Assembly: GCF_008365275.1 (NCBI RefSeq)
Contig: NZ_CP043504.1
Coordinates: forward strand, 1-64,000
Length of the DNA stretch: 64,000 bases
Reading direction: 5' to 3'
Source: Protaetiibacter larvae
GTDB taxonomy: Bacteria > Actinomycetota > Actinomycetes > Actinomycetales > Microbacteriaceae
In this document: positions 20,433 through 28,167 of the stretch, one piece after another
How positions within the stretch are numbered: position 1 is the first letter of the stretch
Layout: every line of letters starts with the position of its first letter
Translations under genes and position numbers: made by a program
Notes under the pieces: generated by a model
Database searches by the model: none
The model's input: only the letters and a program-made list of their open reading frames with translations
Told to the model about the DNA's origin: nothing

Positions 20433-20618
20433 GTGCGCAAGTTCCTCTTCAACACGAGTGTGCTGAGTGCCCTCTTCGGCGCGGTCGGCGCGATCAACGC
20501 CACGCGCCGCGGACCTCGGGACTGGCGTCTCATCCTCATCTGGATCGGCTGGGCCTCGACGGTCGCGGTCGCGATCGGCACCGCCATCGAAGACGCCAAG
20601 GACGCCGAGGACTGGTGA
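20433..20618 (+). CDS. Small predicted membrane protein
   Basis: 61 aa from GTG 20433. One or two hydrophobic stretches (TSVLSALFGAVGAI and ILIWIGWASTVAVAIGTAI) with an acidic C-terminus (EDAKDAEDW). It is divergent from tetR and shares the operator region, so it may be under the same control. Function unknown; families of this size and form are common in Microbacteriaceae. Confidence 0.6.
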   Translation: MRKFLFNTSVLSALFGAVGAINATRRGPRDWRLILIWIGWASTVAVAIGTAIEDAKDAEDW

Positions 20619-20653
20619 CCGGCTCCCGGTGATCCCGAGACCACCGGCTCGGG

Positions 20654-21373
20654 CTACGCCAGGAAGCCCCGCAGCAGGGCGGCCGAGCCCTCGAGGTGCT
20701 CGCGCATCGCATCCTCGGCGCCGCGGGTGTCGCCCGCGAGGATCGCCAGCACGATCGCCTCGTGCTGACGGTTCGAGTGCTCGATGTTGCGCGCGAGCAG
20801 CGGGAAGCTGTCGAGCAGCTCGTTGACGCGCGTGCGGTTGTCGGCGATGAGGGCGACGAGCGTCGGGGCGCCGGCGAGCTCGGCGATCGACAGGTGCAGC
20901 CGCGAGTCGAGCCGCCGGTAGTCGGCGGGCGACGCCGCCTGCACCTCGGCGAGCCGGCTCCACAACGCGGCACGCTGGGCGGACCCCAGCTCGCGCCCCG
21001 CCGCGAGCTGCGCGGCCCCCGCCTCGAGCACGGCACGCACCCCGATGAGGTCGTCGAGCTCGCCCGGCTCCGGCGGGCTCGTGGAACCGGATGCGGGGGG
21101 CGGGTCGGTCACGAAGGTGCCGCCGTAGCGTCCCCGGCGCGCGCTCAGGTAGCCGGCATCCGAGAGCTCCTTGATCGCCTCGCGGACCGTGTCGCGGCTC
21201 ACCGAGAAGCGCGTCGCGAGTTCGCGTTCCGCCGGCAGCGCACCGCCCGGCGGCACCACCCCGAGCCGGATGGTCTGCATGAGCCGCGCGATGGTGTCCT
21301 CGAGGGCGTTCCCGGACCGCACCGGCCGGAAGACGAGGTCGTGGACGAGCGAGCTCTCGCCGTCGTCATCCAT
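20654..21373 (-). CDS. GntR/FadR-family regulator (FCD domain)
   Basis: 239 aa. The winged helix at about residues 25-95 contains LPAERELATRFSVSRDTVREAIKEL; the C-terminal FCD domain has the metal/ligand residues in RRLDSRLHLSIAEL and HEAIVLAILAGD. ATG 21373 overlaps the SDR stop by one base (TGATG), so it is cotranscribed with the SDR gene as the last gene of the cluster. Probably the regulator of the gamma-glutamyl amine pathway; the inducer is inferred to be a pathway intermediate. Confidence 0.92.
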   Translation of the reverse strand: MDDDGESSLVHDLVFRPVRSGNALEDTIARLMQTIRLGVVPPGGALPAERELATRFSVSRDTVREAIKELSDAGYLSARRGRYGGTFVTDPPPASGSTSPPEPGELDDLIGVRAVLEAGAAQLAAGRELGSAQRAALWSRLAEVQAASPADYRRLDSRLHLSIAELAGAPTLVALIADNRTRVNELLDSFPLLARNIEHSNRQHEAIVLAILAGDTRGAEDAMREHLEGSAALLRGFLA

Positions 21374-22149
21374 CACAGCGGGGTGACGTAGGCGGAGCTG
21401 ATGCCGCCGTCGACGAGGAAAGTGGATGCCGTGATGAAGCTCGCGTCGTCACTCGCGAGGAACGCCACCGCGGCGGCCAGCTCCTCCGGCTCGGCGAAAC
21501 GCCCGACCGGCACGTGGATGAGGCGGCGGGCCGCGCGCTCCGGGTCCTTCGCGAACAGCTCCTTCAGCAGCGGGGTGTTGACCGGTCCCGGGCAGAGCGC
21601 GTTCACCCGGATGCCCTGGCGGGCGAACTGCACGCCCAGCTCGCGCGTCATCGCGAGCACGCCCCCCTTCGACGCCGTGTAGGAGATCTGCGAGGTCGCC
21701 GATCCGAGCACCGCCACGAACGACGCGGTGTTGATGATCGAGCCCCTGCCCGCGGGCACCATGTGCCGCAGCGCCGCGCGCGAGCACAGGTACACGCTCG
21801 TGAGGTTGACGAGCTGCACGCGGTCCCAGGCGTCGAGCTCGGTCGTCTCGATCGAGTCGTCGTCGGCGGGCGAGATGCCGGCGTTGTTGAACGCGATGTC
21901 GACCGAGCCGTAGCGGGATGCGGCGGTGTCGAAGAGCGTGTCGACCTCGGCCTTGTCGGCCACGTTCACCTTCACGAACAGCCCGCCGACCTCATCCGCG
22001 GCGGCCTGGCCGCTGACCGGGTCGAGGTCGCCGATGACGACGGTCGCGCCTTCGGCGGCGAAGCGCTTCGCGGTGGCGAGCCCGATGCCGCTCGCGCCGC
22101 CCGTGATGACGGCGACGCGGCCGGCGAGACGTTGGGTGAGGTCGATCAT
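21373..22149 (-). CDS. Short-chain dehydrogenase/reductase
   Basis: 258 aa from ATG 22149 (AAAGGACC upstream). NAD(P) motif TGGASGIG near residue 16, NNAG, catalytic Ser-Tyr-Lys with YTASKGG, and the C-terminal FLVDGG. A classical SDR. Its position between an aldehyde dehydrogenase and a GntR regulator, in a cluster with a gamma-glutamyl ligase and hydrolase, suggests it oxidises the alcohol of gamma-glutamylethanolamide to the aldehyde. That role is inferred from context; by sequence alone it could be any alcohol/ketone SDR. Confidence 0.9.
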   Translation of the reverse strand: MIDLTQRLAGRVAVITGGASGIGLATAKRFAAEGATVVIGDLDPVSGQAAADEVGGLFVKVNVADKAEVDTLFDTAASRYGSVDIAFNNAGISPADDDSIETTELDAWDRVQLVNLTSVYLCSRAALRHMVPAGRGSIINTASFVAVLGSATSQISYTASKGGVLAMTRELGVQFARQGIRVNALCPGPVNTPLLKELFAKDPERAARRLIHVPVGRFAEPEELAAAVAFLASDDASFITASTFLVDGGISSAYVTPL

Positions 22150-22169
22150 CTGTGGTCCTTTCTGATGCT

Positions 22170-22238
22170 GGTTTCGATACGCCGCTTCGCGGCTACTCAA
22201 CCAGCGAGGTTGGTCGCTTCGCGGCTACTCAACCAGCG
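22170..22238. repeat. Microbacteriaceae-type intergenic repeat, two partial units
   Basis: Unit 1 (22170-22206) reads GGTTTCGATACGCCGCTTCG then CGGCTACTCAACCAGCG; unit 2 (22212-22238) repeats GGTCGCTTCGCGGCTACTC and AACCAGCG. Each unit has a small inner stem (GCCGCTTCGCGGC). Unit 2 overlaps the last codons of the aldehyde dehydrogenase gene and supplies its stop codon (22229-22231). A related pair lies at 24322-24392. Confidence 0.8.
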
Positions 22239-23593
22239 GATGTTGCGAAGAAGACGTTCTTGGTCTCAGTGAAGGCGAGCGGGGCGTCCGGGCCGAGCTC
22301 GCGCCCGAGACCGGATGCCTTCATGCCGCCGAAGGGGGTCGTGTACCGCACCGAGGAGTGCGAGTTCACGCTGATCGTGCCCGACTGCACACCCCGGGCC
22401 ACGCGGATGCCGCGGCCCAGGTCGTTCGTCCAGATCGACCCGGACAGACCGTAGATGGAGGAGTTGGCGAGCGCGATCGCATCCGCCTCGTCCTCGAAGG
22501 GCAGCACCGTGAGCACGGGCCCGAACACCTCCTCGGTCGCGATGCGATCGCCGCGACCGGCGAGCACGACGGTCGGCGCCATCCAGTAGCCGGGGCCGCC
22601 GGGGGCGCTGCCACGGAAGGCCACGTCGAGGGTGTCGTCGAGGAACGACGCCACCGCGTCGCGGTGCGTGGCCGAGACGAGCGGGCCCATCTCGGTCGCC
22701 TCGTCGCCGGGCGCGCCCACCCGGAAGGCCTTCACCGCGGGCTCGAGCAACTCGAGGAAGCGGTCGAGCACGCTGCGCTCGACGAGCAGGCGGCTGCGGG
22801 CGCAGCAGTCCTGACCCGCGTTGTCGAACACCGAGCCCGGCGTCGAGGCGGCCGCGCGCTCGAGATCCGCGTCGGCGAAGACGACGTTGGCGCTCTTGCC
22901 CCCGAGCTCGAGGGTCACCGGCTTGAGGCGTTCGGCGGCGCCCGCGGCGACCTGCCTGCCCACCTCGGTGGAGCCCGTGAACACCACCTTGCCGACGTGC
23001 GGATGCGTCACGAAGCGGTTGCCGACGATCGAGCCACGCCCCGGCAGCACCTGGAACAGCCCCTCGGGCAGCCCGGATTCGAGGGCCAGCTCGCCGAGGC
23101 GGATGGCGGTGAGCGGGGTCCAGTCGGCGGGCTTCAGCAGCACCGCGTTGCCGGCCGCGAGCGCCGGGGCGAAGCCCCAGGAGGCGATCGTCATGGGGAA
23201 GTTCCACGGCACGATGACGCCGATCACGCCGATCGGCTCGTGGAAGGTCACGTCGATGCCGCCCCCCACCGGGATCTGCGCCCCGAGCAGCCGTTCGGGC
23301 GCGCCCGCGTAGTAGTTCAGGACATCGCGCACGTGCCCCGCCTCCCAGCGGGCGGACGAGATGGGATGTCCTGAGTTGCGCACCTCGAGCTGGGCGAGCT
23401 CCTCGAGGTGGCCGTCGACGACGGTCGCGAAACGACGCAGGGCGAGGGCGCGATCCGCGGGAGCGAGCGCGGCCCAGCCGCGCTGCGCGACGCGCGCGCG
23501 CTCGACGGCGGCGTCCACCTCCTCGAGCGGGGTGTGCTCCACCTCGCCGATGACCTGCTCGGTCGCCGGGTCGATGAGGGTCGTGCCGGCCAT
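22229..23593 (-). CDS. Aldehyde dehydrogenase (PuuC/gamma-glutamyl aldehyde type by context)
   Basis: 454 aa from ATG 23593, which overlaps the hydrolase stop as TGATG and has GGAAGGACGG upstream. NAD-ALDH family motifs: VPWNFPMTIASWGFAPALAAG, FTGSTEVGR, the general-base Glu in LELGGKSANVV, the catalytic Cys in GQDCCARSR, EEVFGPV, and the C-terminal PFGGMKASGLGRELG. In the cluster it would oxidise the gamma-glutamyl aldehyde to the acid. The end of the protein (ATSAG) and its stop are encoded by a repeat unit. Confidence 0.93.
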   Translation of the reverse strand: MAGTTLIDPATEQVIGEVEHTPLEEVDAAVERARVAQRGWAALAPADRALALRRFATVVDGHLEELAQLEVRNSGHPISSARWEAGHVRDVLNYYAGAPERLLGAQIPVGGGIDVTFHEPIGVIGVIVPWNFPMTIASWGFAPALAAGNAVLLKPADWTPLTAIRLGELALESGLPEGLFQVLPGRGSIVGNRFVTHPHVGKVVFTGSTEVGRQVAAGAAERLKPVTLELGGKSANVVFADADLERAAASTPGSVFDNAGQDCCARSRLLVERSVLDRFLELLEPAVKAFRVGAPGDEATEMGPLVSATHRDAVASFLDDTLDVAFRGSAPGGPGYWMAPTVVLAGRGDRIATEEVFGPVLTVLPFEDEADAIALANSSIYGLSGSIWTNDLGRGIRVARGVQSGTISVNSHSSVRYTTPFGGMKASGLGRELGPDAPLAFTETKNVFFATSAG

Positions 23594-24414
23594 CAGGCAC
23601 CGTCCTTCCGTGCCGCGCGGTACGCGCGCGCCGCATCCACGAGCCCCGCGAAGAGCCGCGCATCCTCGGCGGCGTCCTCCTCGGGATGCCACTGGACGGC
23701 CACCCCGAACGGGACGCCGGGCAGTTCCACGGCCTGCACCGTGCCGTCGTCGCTGCGGGCCGTCACCACGAGTCCCTCGCCGAGCTCGTCGACGGCCTGG
23801 TGGTGGTAGCTCTTCACGTCGAGCGTCGCCTCGGGCAGCAGCGCGGCGAGTCGCGTGCCGCCCTCGATGCCGACCTCGTTGACGGTGAAGCGCCCGCCGC
23901 CCGCGTTGTAGCGGGTCGAGCCGACCACGTCGGGCAGATGCTGGATGAGGCTGCCGCCGCGGGCCACGTTGAGCAGCTGCAGCCCGCGGCAGATGCCGAG
24001 GAAGGGCAGCTCGCGCGCGATCGCGGCGGTCAGCAGGGCGTCCTCCCAGGCGTCGCGGTCGGGCCGCGGGGCGTCGGTGGTGGGATGCGGCTGCTGCCCG
24101 TAGCGGGCCGGGTCGACGTCCTTGCCACCGGTCACGATGAGGCCGTCGAGTCCGTCGAGCACGGCGGCGGCGATCGCATCGTCGACCGGTTGCGGGGGCA
24201 GCAGCACGGCGATCCCGCCCGCCCGGTTCACCGCCTCGAAGTACACCTTCGGCAGGAAGGAGGCCTGCACGTCCCAGACGCCCTGCTGGGCCTGCTCGAG
24301 GTAGGTGGTGAGGCCGATCGTGGGTCTCGATACGCCCGCTGCGCGGGCTACTCGACCAGCGGGGGTGGCCGCTGCGCGGGCTACTCGACCAGTGGGGAAG
24401 TCAGAACCGCTCAA
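23593..24414 (-). CDS. Gamma-glutamyl hydrolase, class I glutamine amidotransferase fold (PuuD-like)
   Basis: Peptidase C26 type: the catalytic Cys is in FLGICRGLQLLNV, His/Glu in VAVQWHPEED, with a YHHQAVDELG loop. It would cleave the gamma-glutamyl bond of the oxidised product and return glutamate. The start is a problem: family members normally begin (M/V)SRPxIGLTTYLE, and here VSRP is encoded by GTA at 24333, inside a repeat unit, so the expected start codon is lost. The only upstream start in frame is TTG 24414, inside the end of the ligase gene, which adds 27 residues (RVARAA repeated) read from the repeat. I give that as the limit. Translation may be weak or use the GTA. Confidence 0.8.
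   Translation of the reverse strand: MSGSDFPTGRVARAAATPAGRVARAAGVSRPTIGLTTYLEQAQQGVWDVQASFLPKVYFEAVNRAGGIAVLLPPQPVDDAIAAAVLDGLDGLIVTGGKDVDPARYGQQPHPTTDAPRPDRDAWEDALLTAAIARELPFLGICRGLQLLNVARGGSLIQHLPDVVGSTRYNAGGGRFTVNEVGIEGGTRLAALLPEATLDVKSYHHQAVDELGEGLVVTARSDDGTVQAVELPGVPFGVAVQWHPEEDAAEDARLFAGLVDAARAYRAARKDGA
24322..24392. repeat. Microbacteriaceae-type intergenic repeat at the hydrolase start
   Basis: Unit 1 (24322-24361): GGGTCTCGATACGCCCGCTG then CGCGGGCTACTCGACCAGCG; unit 2 (24364-24392): GGTGGCCGCTGCGCGGGC then TACTCGACCAG. Inner stem GCCCGCTGCGCGGGC. It fills the space between the glutamine-synthetase-like stop (24401) and the conserved part of the hydrolase, and overlaps the hydrolase N-terminus. 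Same family as 22170-22238, so the pair brackets the hydrolase and aldehyde dehydrogenase genes. Confidence 0.8.
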
Positions 24415-25765
24415 AGTTGCGCACCCTCTCCCAGTCCGTGACCGCCGACTCGAACGCCGCGAGCTCGACGCGCGCGTTGTTGAGGTAATGGTCGACCACC
24501 GCGTCGCCGAACGCCGCGCGCGCGACCTCGGATGACGCGAACAGCTCCGCGGCCTCCCGCAGCGTGGACGGCACGCGCGGTGCATCCGAGGTGTAGGCGT
24601 TTCCGGCGAGCAGCGGCTCGAGTTCGAGCTCGTTCTCGATGCCGTGCAGCCCGCCCGCGATGATCGCCGCCACCGCGAGGTACGGGTTGACGTCTCCTCC
24701 GGGCACCCGGTTCTCCACGCGCAGGGAGGGCCCGTGGCCGACCACCCGCAGGGCGCAGGTGCGATTGTCGATGCCCCAGGCGACCGCGGTGGGTGCGAAG
24801 CTGCCTTCCGCGTAGCGCTTGTAGGAGTTGATATTGGGCGCCGAGAACAGGGTCAGCTCGCGCATCGTCGCGAGGATCCCGGCGATCCAGTGCTCCATGA
24901 GCCGCGAGAAGCCGTGCGCGCGGTCGCCCGCCATCACGGCCGCTCCCGAGGCATCCCGCACCGAGAGGTGGATGTGACACGAGTTGCCTTCGCGCTCGTT
25001 GAACTTGGCCATGAAGGTGAGGCTCTTGCCGTGCTGGTCGGCGATCTCCTTGGCACCGTTCTTGTAGATGGTGTGGTTGTCGCAGGTGGCGAGCGCCTCC
25101 GTGTAGCGGAAGGCGATCTCCTGCTGACCGAGGTTGCACTCGCCCTTGACGCCCTCGCAGTACATGCCGGCGCCCTCCATGCCGAGCCGGATGTCGCGCA
25201 GCAGCGGCTCCATACGGGTGGAGGCGAGCAGCGCGTAGTCGATGTTGTAGTCGGATGCCGGGGTGAGGTCGCGGTAGCCCTTCGCCCACGCCTGGCGGTA
25301 GCTCTCGTCGAAGACGATGAACTCGAGCTCGGTGCCGACGAACGCCGTGAGCCCGCGTGCGGCGAGCCGGTCGAGCTGCGCCTGCAGCACGGCGCGTGGG
25401 CTCTGGACGATGGGTTCGCCGTCGAGGGTGCGCAGCTCGGCCATCACGAGAGCCGTGCCGGGCAGCCACGGCACGAGCCGCAGGGTGTCGAAGTCGGGGC
25501 GCAGCACCATGTCGCCGTAGCCGGTCTGCCAGCTCGAGAGCCGGTAGCCGTCGACGGTGTTCATCTCCACGTCGACGGCGATGAGGTAGTTGCAGGCTTC
25601 CGCGCCGTGCTCGGCCACCTCGTCGAGGAACAGCCTGGCCGAGACGCGCTTCCCGACGAGCCTCCCCTGCATGTCGGGGAAGGCGACGATCACGGTGTCG
25701 ATCGTGCGATCCAGGATGAGGCGCTCGAGTTCGTCGAGCTCGAGGTTGCCGGAGCGCACCGCCAT
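24401..25765 (-). CDS. Glutamine-synthetase-like gamma-glutamyl amine ligase (GlnA4/PuuA type)
   Basis: 454 aa from ATG 25765 with GGGGAGAG upstream (frame open to 25957). Glutamine synthetase fold: beta-grasp N-terminus (IVAFPDMQGRLVGKRV), metal/ATP segment GTELEFIVFDESY, GMYCEGVKGECNLGQQEIAFRY, TFMAKFNEREGNSCHIHLSV, NSYKRYAEGSFAPTAVAWG and RVENRVPGGDVNPYL. Length and the lack of the GlnA adenylylation loop fit the amine-specific subfamily (PuuA, Streptomyces GlnA3/GlnA4), which joins glutamate to polyamines or ethanolamine with ATP. The divergent ethanolamine-type permease favours ethanolamine. First gene of the ligase-hydrolase-ALDH-SDR-GntR series. Confidence 0.9.
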   Translation of the reverse strand: MAVRSGNLELDELERLILDRTIDTVIVAFPDMQGRLVGKRVSARLFLDEVAEHGAEACNYLIAVDVEMNTVDGYRLSSWQTGYGDMVLRPDFDTLRLVPWLPGTALVMAELRTLDGEPIVQSPRAVLQAQLDRLAARGLTAFVGTELEFIVFDESYRQAWAKGYRDLTPASDYNIDYALLASTRMEPLLRDIRLGMEGAGMYCEGVKGECNLGQQEIAFRYTEALATCDNHTIYKNGAKEIADQHGKSLTFMAKFNEREGNSCHIHLSVRDASGAAVMAGDRAHGFSRLMEHWIAGILATMRELTLFSAPNINSYKRYAEGSFAPTAVAWGIDNRTCALRVVGHGPSLRVENRVPGGDVNPYLAVAAIIAGGLHGIENELELEPLLAGNAYTSDAPRVPSTLREAAELFASSEVARAAFGDAVVDHYLNNARVELAAFESAVTDWERVRNFERF

Positions 25766-25848
25766 GACTCTCCCCTCGCCGAATCGGCCCTCGATCCGAC
25801 CATTACACCCTAGGCGCTTCCGAGAATCCCTCGGCAGGCGACACAAGA

Positions 25849-25879
25849 TGTTTACGTCCAAAGGTAGACATTTAGTACC
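25849..25879. promoter_or_regulatory. Possible operator between ligase and permease genes
   Basis: Two overlapping inverted repeats: TGTTTAC (25849-25855) with GTAGACA (25864-25870), one mismatch, and GGTA (25863-25866) with TACC (25876-25879) in GGTAGACATTTAGTACC. This is the AT-rich centre of the 191-nt divergent promoter region, 78-108 bp before the permease start. It is the best candidate site for the cluster's GntR regulator. Inference only. Confidence 0.35.
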
Positions 25880-25956
25880 AATGAACGCCATTCTTTCCCC
25901 CAAGCGTGGACGCCGAAGTCCTGGCGCGTCCACACCACCACGTGGAGGGACCCCCA

Positions 25957-27498
25957 ATGGCAGAGCAGAAGAAGCTGTCGGGCGTCACGTATACGTCCGC
26001 CGGATCGGATTACTTCGAGAAGCGCAAACTGAAGCGCGCGGCGGGCGTGTGGGGGCTCTGGGGCCTCGCCGTCGCCGCCGTCATCTCGGGCGACTTCTCC
26101 GGCTGGAACTTCGGCATCGACTTCGCGGGATTCGGCGGCATGCTCATCGCCTTCGTCGTGCTCGTCGCCATGTACTACGGCATGATCTTCTCGATCGGCG
26201 AGATGGCGGCCGCGATGCCGCACACGGGAGGCGCCTACTCCTTCGCCCGCTCCGCGATGGGGCCATGGGGCGGCCTCATCACGGGCCTCGCCGAGACGAT
26301 CGAGTACGTCGCCACGACCGCGGTGATCGTGTTCTTCTCGGCGCAGTACGCCAACTTCATCACCTCCGAGCTGCTGGACTTCGATCTCTCCGAGAACATG
26401 TGGATCTGGTGGATCGTGCTCTACCTGGTGTTCATCGCCCTCAACGCCGCGGGCGCCGCGATCTCGTTCAAGTTCGCGATCGTCGTCTCGGTGATCTCGA
26501 TCGGCATCATCCTCGTTTTCTCGGCGATGGCCGCCTTCTCGGGCGCCTTCAGCTGGGGCTCGCTGTGGGACATCGAGCCCGACGCCGGCCAGTCGACCTT
26601 CCTGCCGCACGGACCGATCCCGATCCTGTTCGCGCTGCCGTTCGCCATGTGGTTCTTCCTCGGCATCGAGGAGCTGCCGCTCGCCGCGGAGGAGGCGCAC
26701 AACCCCGTACGAGACATCCCGCGGGCGGGGCTCTGGGCGCGCGGCACGCTCATCGTCACGGGCCTGCTGGTGCTGTTCCTCAACACGGGCGTCACGGGTG
26801 CGGCGGCGATGGGCGTGTCCGTCGAGCCGCTGCTCGACGGCTTCCGGGCGATCGTCGGCGACACCTGGGCCGCGGTGCTCGCGCTCTTCGCGCTCATCGG
26901 CCTGCTCGCCTCGCTGCAGGGCATCATGTTCGCCTACGGCCGCAACATGTACTCGCTCTCGCGGGCCGGCTACTACCCGAAGTTCTTCTCGCTCACCGGC
27001 AAGCGCCAGACCCCCTGGGTCGCGCTCGTGGTCGGCGCCGTCATCGGGTTCATCGCCCTCGAGGTGCTCGACATCGTCACCCGGCTGAACCCGGATGCGG
27101 GGTCGGTGGTGGGTGCGATCGTGCTCAACATCGCGGTCTGGGGCGCGGTGCTCGCCTACCTGCTGCAGATGGTGTCGTTCATCATCCTGCGCCGCCGGTA
27201 CCCCAACGCGAAGCGCCCCTACGTGAGCCCGTGGGGCATCCCCGGCGCGGCGATCGCGGCGGTCATCGCGGCGCTCATCTTCGTGGGCTTCCTGCTCAAC
27301 ACCGCGTTCCAGCCGGCGATCGTGGCGATCGCCGCGGTCTACCTGCTGATCCTCATCGGCTTCGCCGTGTGGGGGCGCAAGCGCCTCGTGCTGTCGCCGG
27401 AGGAGGAGTACGCCCTCTCGGGCGGGCTGCACGGCGACCCGCAGGCCGAGGGCTACGACGCCATGGAGTCGGAGGTCTTCGACAGCGGCGCGAGCTGA
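25957..27498 (+). CDS. APC-family ethanolamine-type permease
   Basis: 513 aa with about 12 membrane spans. ATG 25957 follows GGAGGG at 25943-25948. The N-terminal part matches the ethanolamine permease (Eat) group as I know it: SGDFSGWNFGIDFAGFGGML, MYYGMIFSIGEMAAAMPHTG, GAYSFARSAMGPWGG and GLAETIEYV. A GIEELPLAAEEAHNP loop is also typical. It should import ethanolamine or a similar amine with protons. Divergent from the ligase, with which it probably shares control. Ends in a strong hairpin at 27509-27543. Confidence 0.9.
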   Translation: MAEQKKLSGVTYTSAGSDYFEKRKLKRAAGVWGLWGLAVAAVISGDFSGWNFGIDFAGFGGMLIAFVVLVAMYYGMIFSIGEMAAAMPHTGGAYSFARSAMGPWGGLITGLAETIEYVATTAVIVFFSAQYANFITSELLDFDLSENMWIWWIVLYLVFIALNAAGAAISFKFAIVVSVISIGIILVFSAMAAFSGAFSWGSLWDIEPDAGQSTFLPHGPIPILFALPFAMWFFLGIEELPLAAEEAHNPVRDIPRAGLWARGTLIVTGLLVLFLNTGVTGAAAMGVSVEPLLDGFRAIVGDTWAAVLALFALIGLLASLQGIMFAYGRNMYSLSRAGYYPKFFSLTGKRQTPWVALVVGAVIGFIALEVLDIVTRLNPDAGSVVGAIVLNIAVWGAVLAYLLQMVSFIILRRRYPNAKRPYVSPWGIPGAAIAAVIAALIFVGFLLNTAFQPAIVAIAAVYLLILIGFAVWGRKRLVLSPEEEYALSGGLHGDPQAEGYDAMESEVFDSGAS

Positions 27499-27508
27499 TG
27501 GTGGGTAG

Positions 27509-27543
27509 GGTTCGGGCGCCCGGTCGGATCAGGCGCCCGAACC
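27509..27543. terminator. Permease terminator
   Basis: GGTTCGGGCGCC (27509-27520) pairs perfectly with GGCGCCCGAACC (27532-27543), 11-nt loop. It starts 10 nt after the permease stop and runs into the stop of the convergent gene at 27529, so it can serve both. Confidence 0.8.
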
Positions 27544-28032
27544 GGCCATCGTCGAAGCCATGACCGCCGCCGAGGCGTCCTCGTCGTCGCGCCAGACGAG
27601 TCGGGCGATCGCGGCGGCCGCCAGCGCGAGCCGGAACGGGAGCGCGGCGGGCACCTCGACCTCGAGCGCGGTCACCCAGAAGCCACGGCGGCGAGCGACG
27701 AGCACGATCTCGCCGTCGTCCGCCGCCAGCACCGCGGAGGAACGCGCCCAGTTGGGCGTCCACACGAGCTCACGACCTGCCAGGTTCACCCGGCGCGCAC
27801 CCGACCAGCGGCTGCGATCGGCCACGGCGAGCTGCTCGCCGGTCGCGTGATCAGAGAGCGTCCAGCCTCCGCGGGCACCGGCACCCCCGAGCACGACGCC
27901 GTCCGCGTGGATGCTCGCGGAGGCTCGGTGCCGCTCGAGCGTCGCGATCGTGCCGGTGGGGGTGCCGAGCACCTCGCGCCCGCGGCCGCTGCGCTCCCAC
28001 GTCGCCGACGTGAATGCCGTCCTGTCGTCCAT
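27529..28032 (-). CDS. Uncharacterised protein
   Basis: 167 aa from ATG 28032, with GGGGAGGAG eight nt upstream. No signal peptide. It is predicted mostly beta (TIATLERHRASASIHADGVV, GGWTLSDHATGEQLAVADRS), with a hydrophobic, Ala-rich helix near residues 130-150 and an acidic end. The layout vaguely recalls LURP-one/scramblase-like beta barrels, but I cannot claim that. Convergent with the permease. Confidence 0.7.
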   Translation of the reverse strand: MDDRTAFTSATWERSGRGREVLGTPTGTIATLERHRASASIHADGVVLGGAGARGGWTLSDHATGEQLAVADRSRWSGARRVNLAGRELVWTPNWARSSAVLAADDGEIVLVARRRGFWVTALEVEVPAALPFRLALAAAAIARLVWRDDEDASAAVMASTMAGSGA

Positions 28033-28117
28033 GGGCGGCTCCTCCCCGAGTCCGTTCGGACTCACGGCTTCACTCTCGCGCGCGATCGGGGCCGCAGCAT
28101 CCGCCCCACGACGGAAA

Positions 28118-28158
28118 TCGGGGCCGACCCGGGGTGCTGCGCACCGGGCCGGCCCCGA
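28118..28158 (-). terminator. Terminator of the large secreted protein gene
   Basis: 15-nt arms 28118-28132 (TCGGGGCCGACCCGG) and 28144-28158 pair at 14 of 15, with an 11-nt loop. It begins 9 nt past the stop of the gene at 28168 (minus strand). Confidence 0.75.
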
Positions 28159-28167
28159 GAGCCTGAC

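Noticed and set aside
25852-27432. 526-codon minus-strand frame opposite the permease
   Set aside because: Glu/Arg/His-rich without domains; the permease on the plus strand has a ribosome site and full family motifs.
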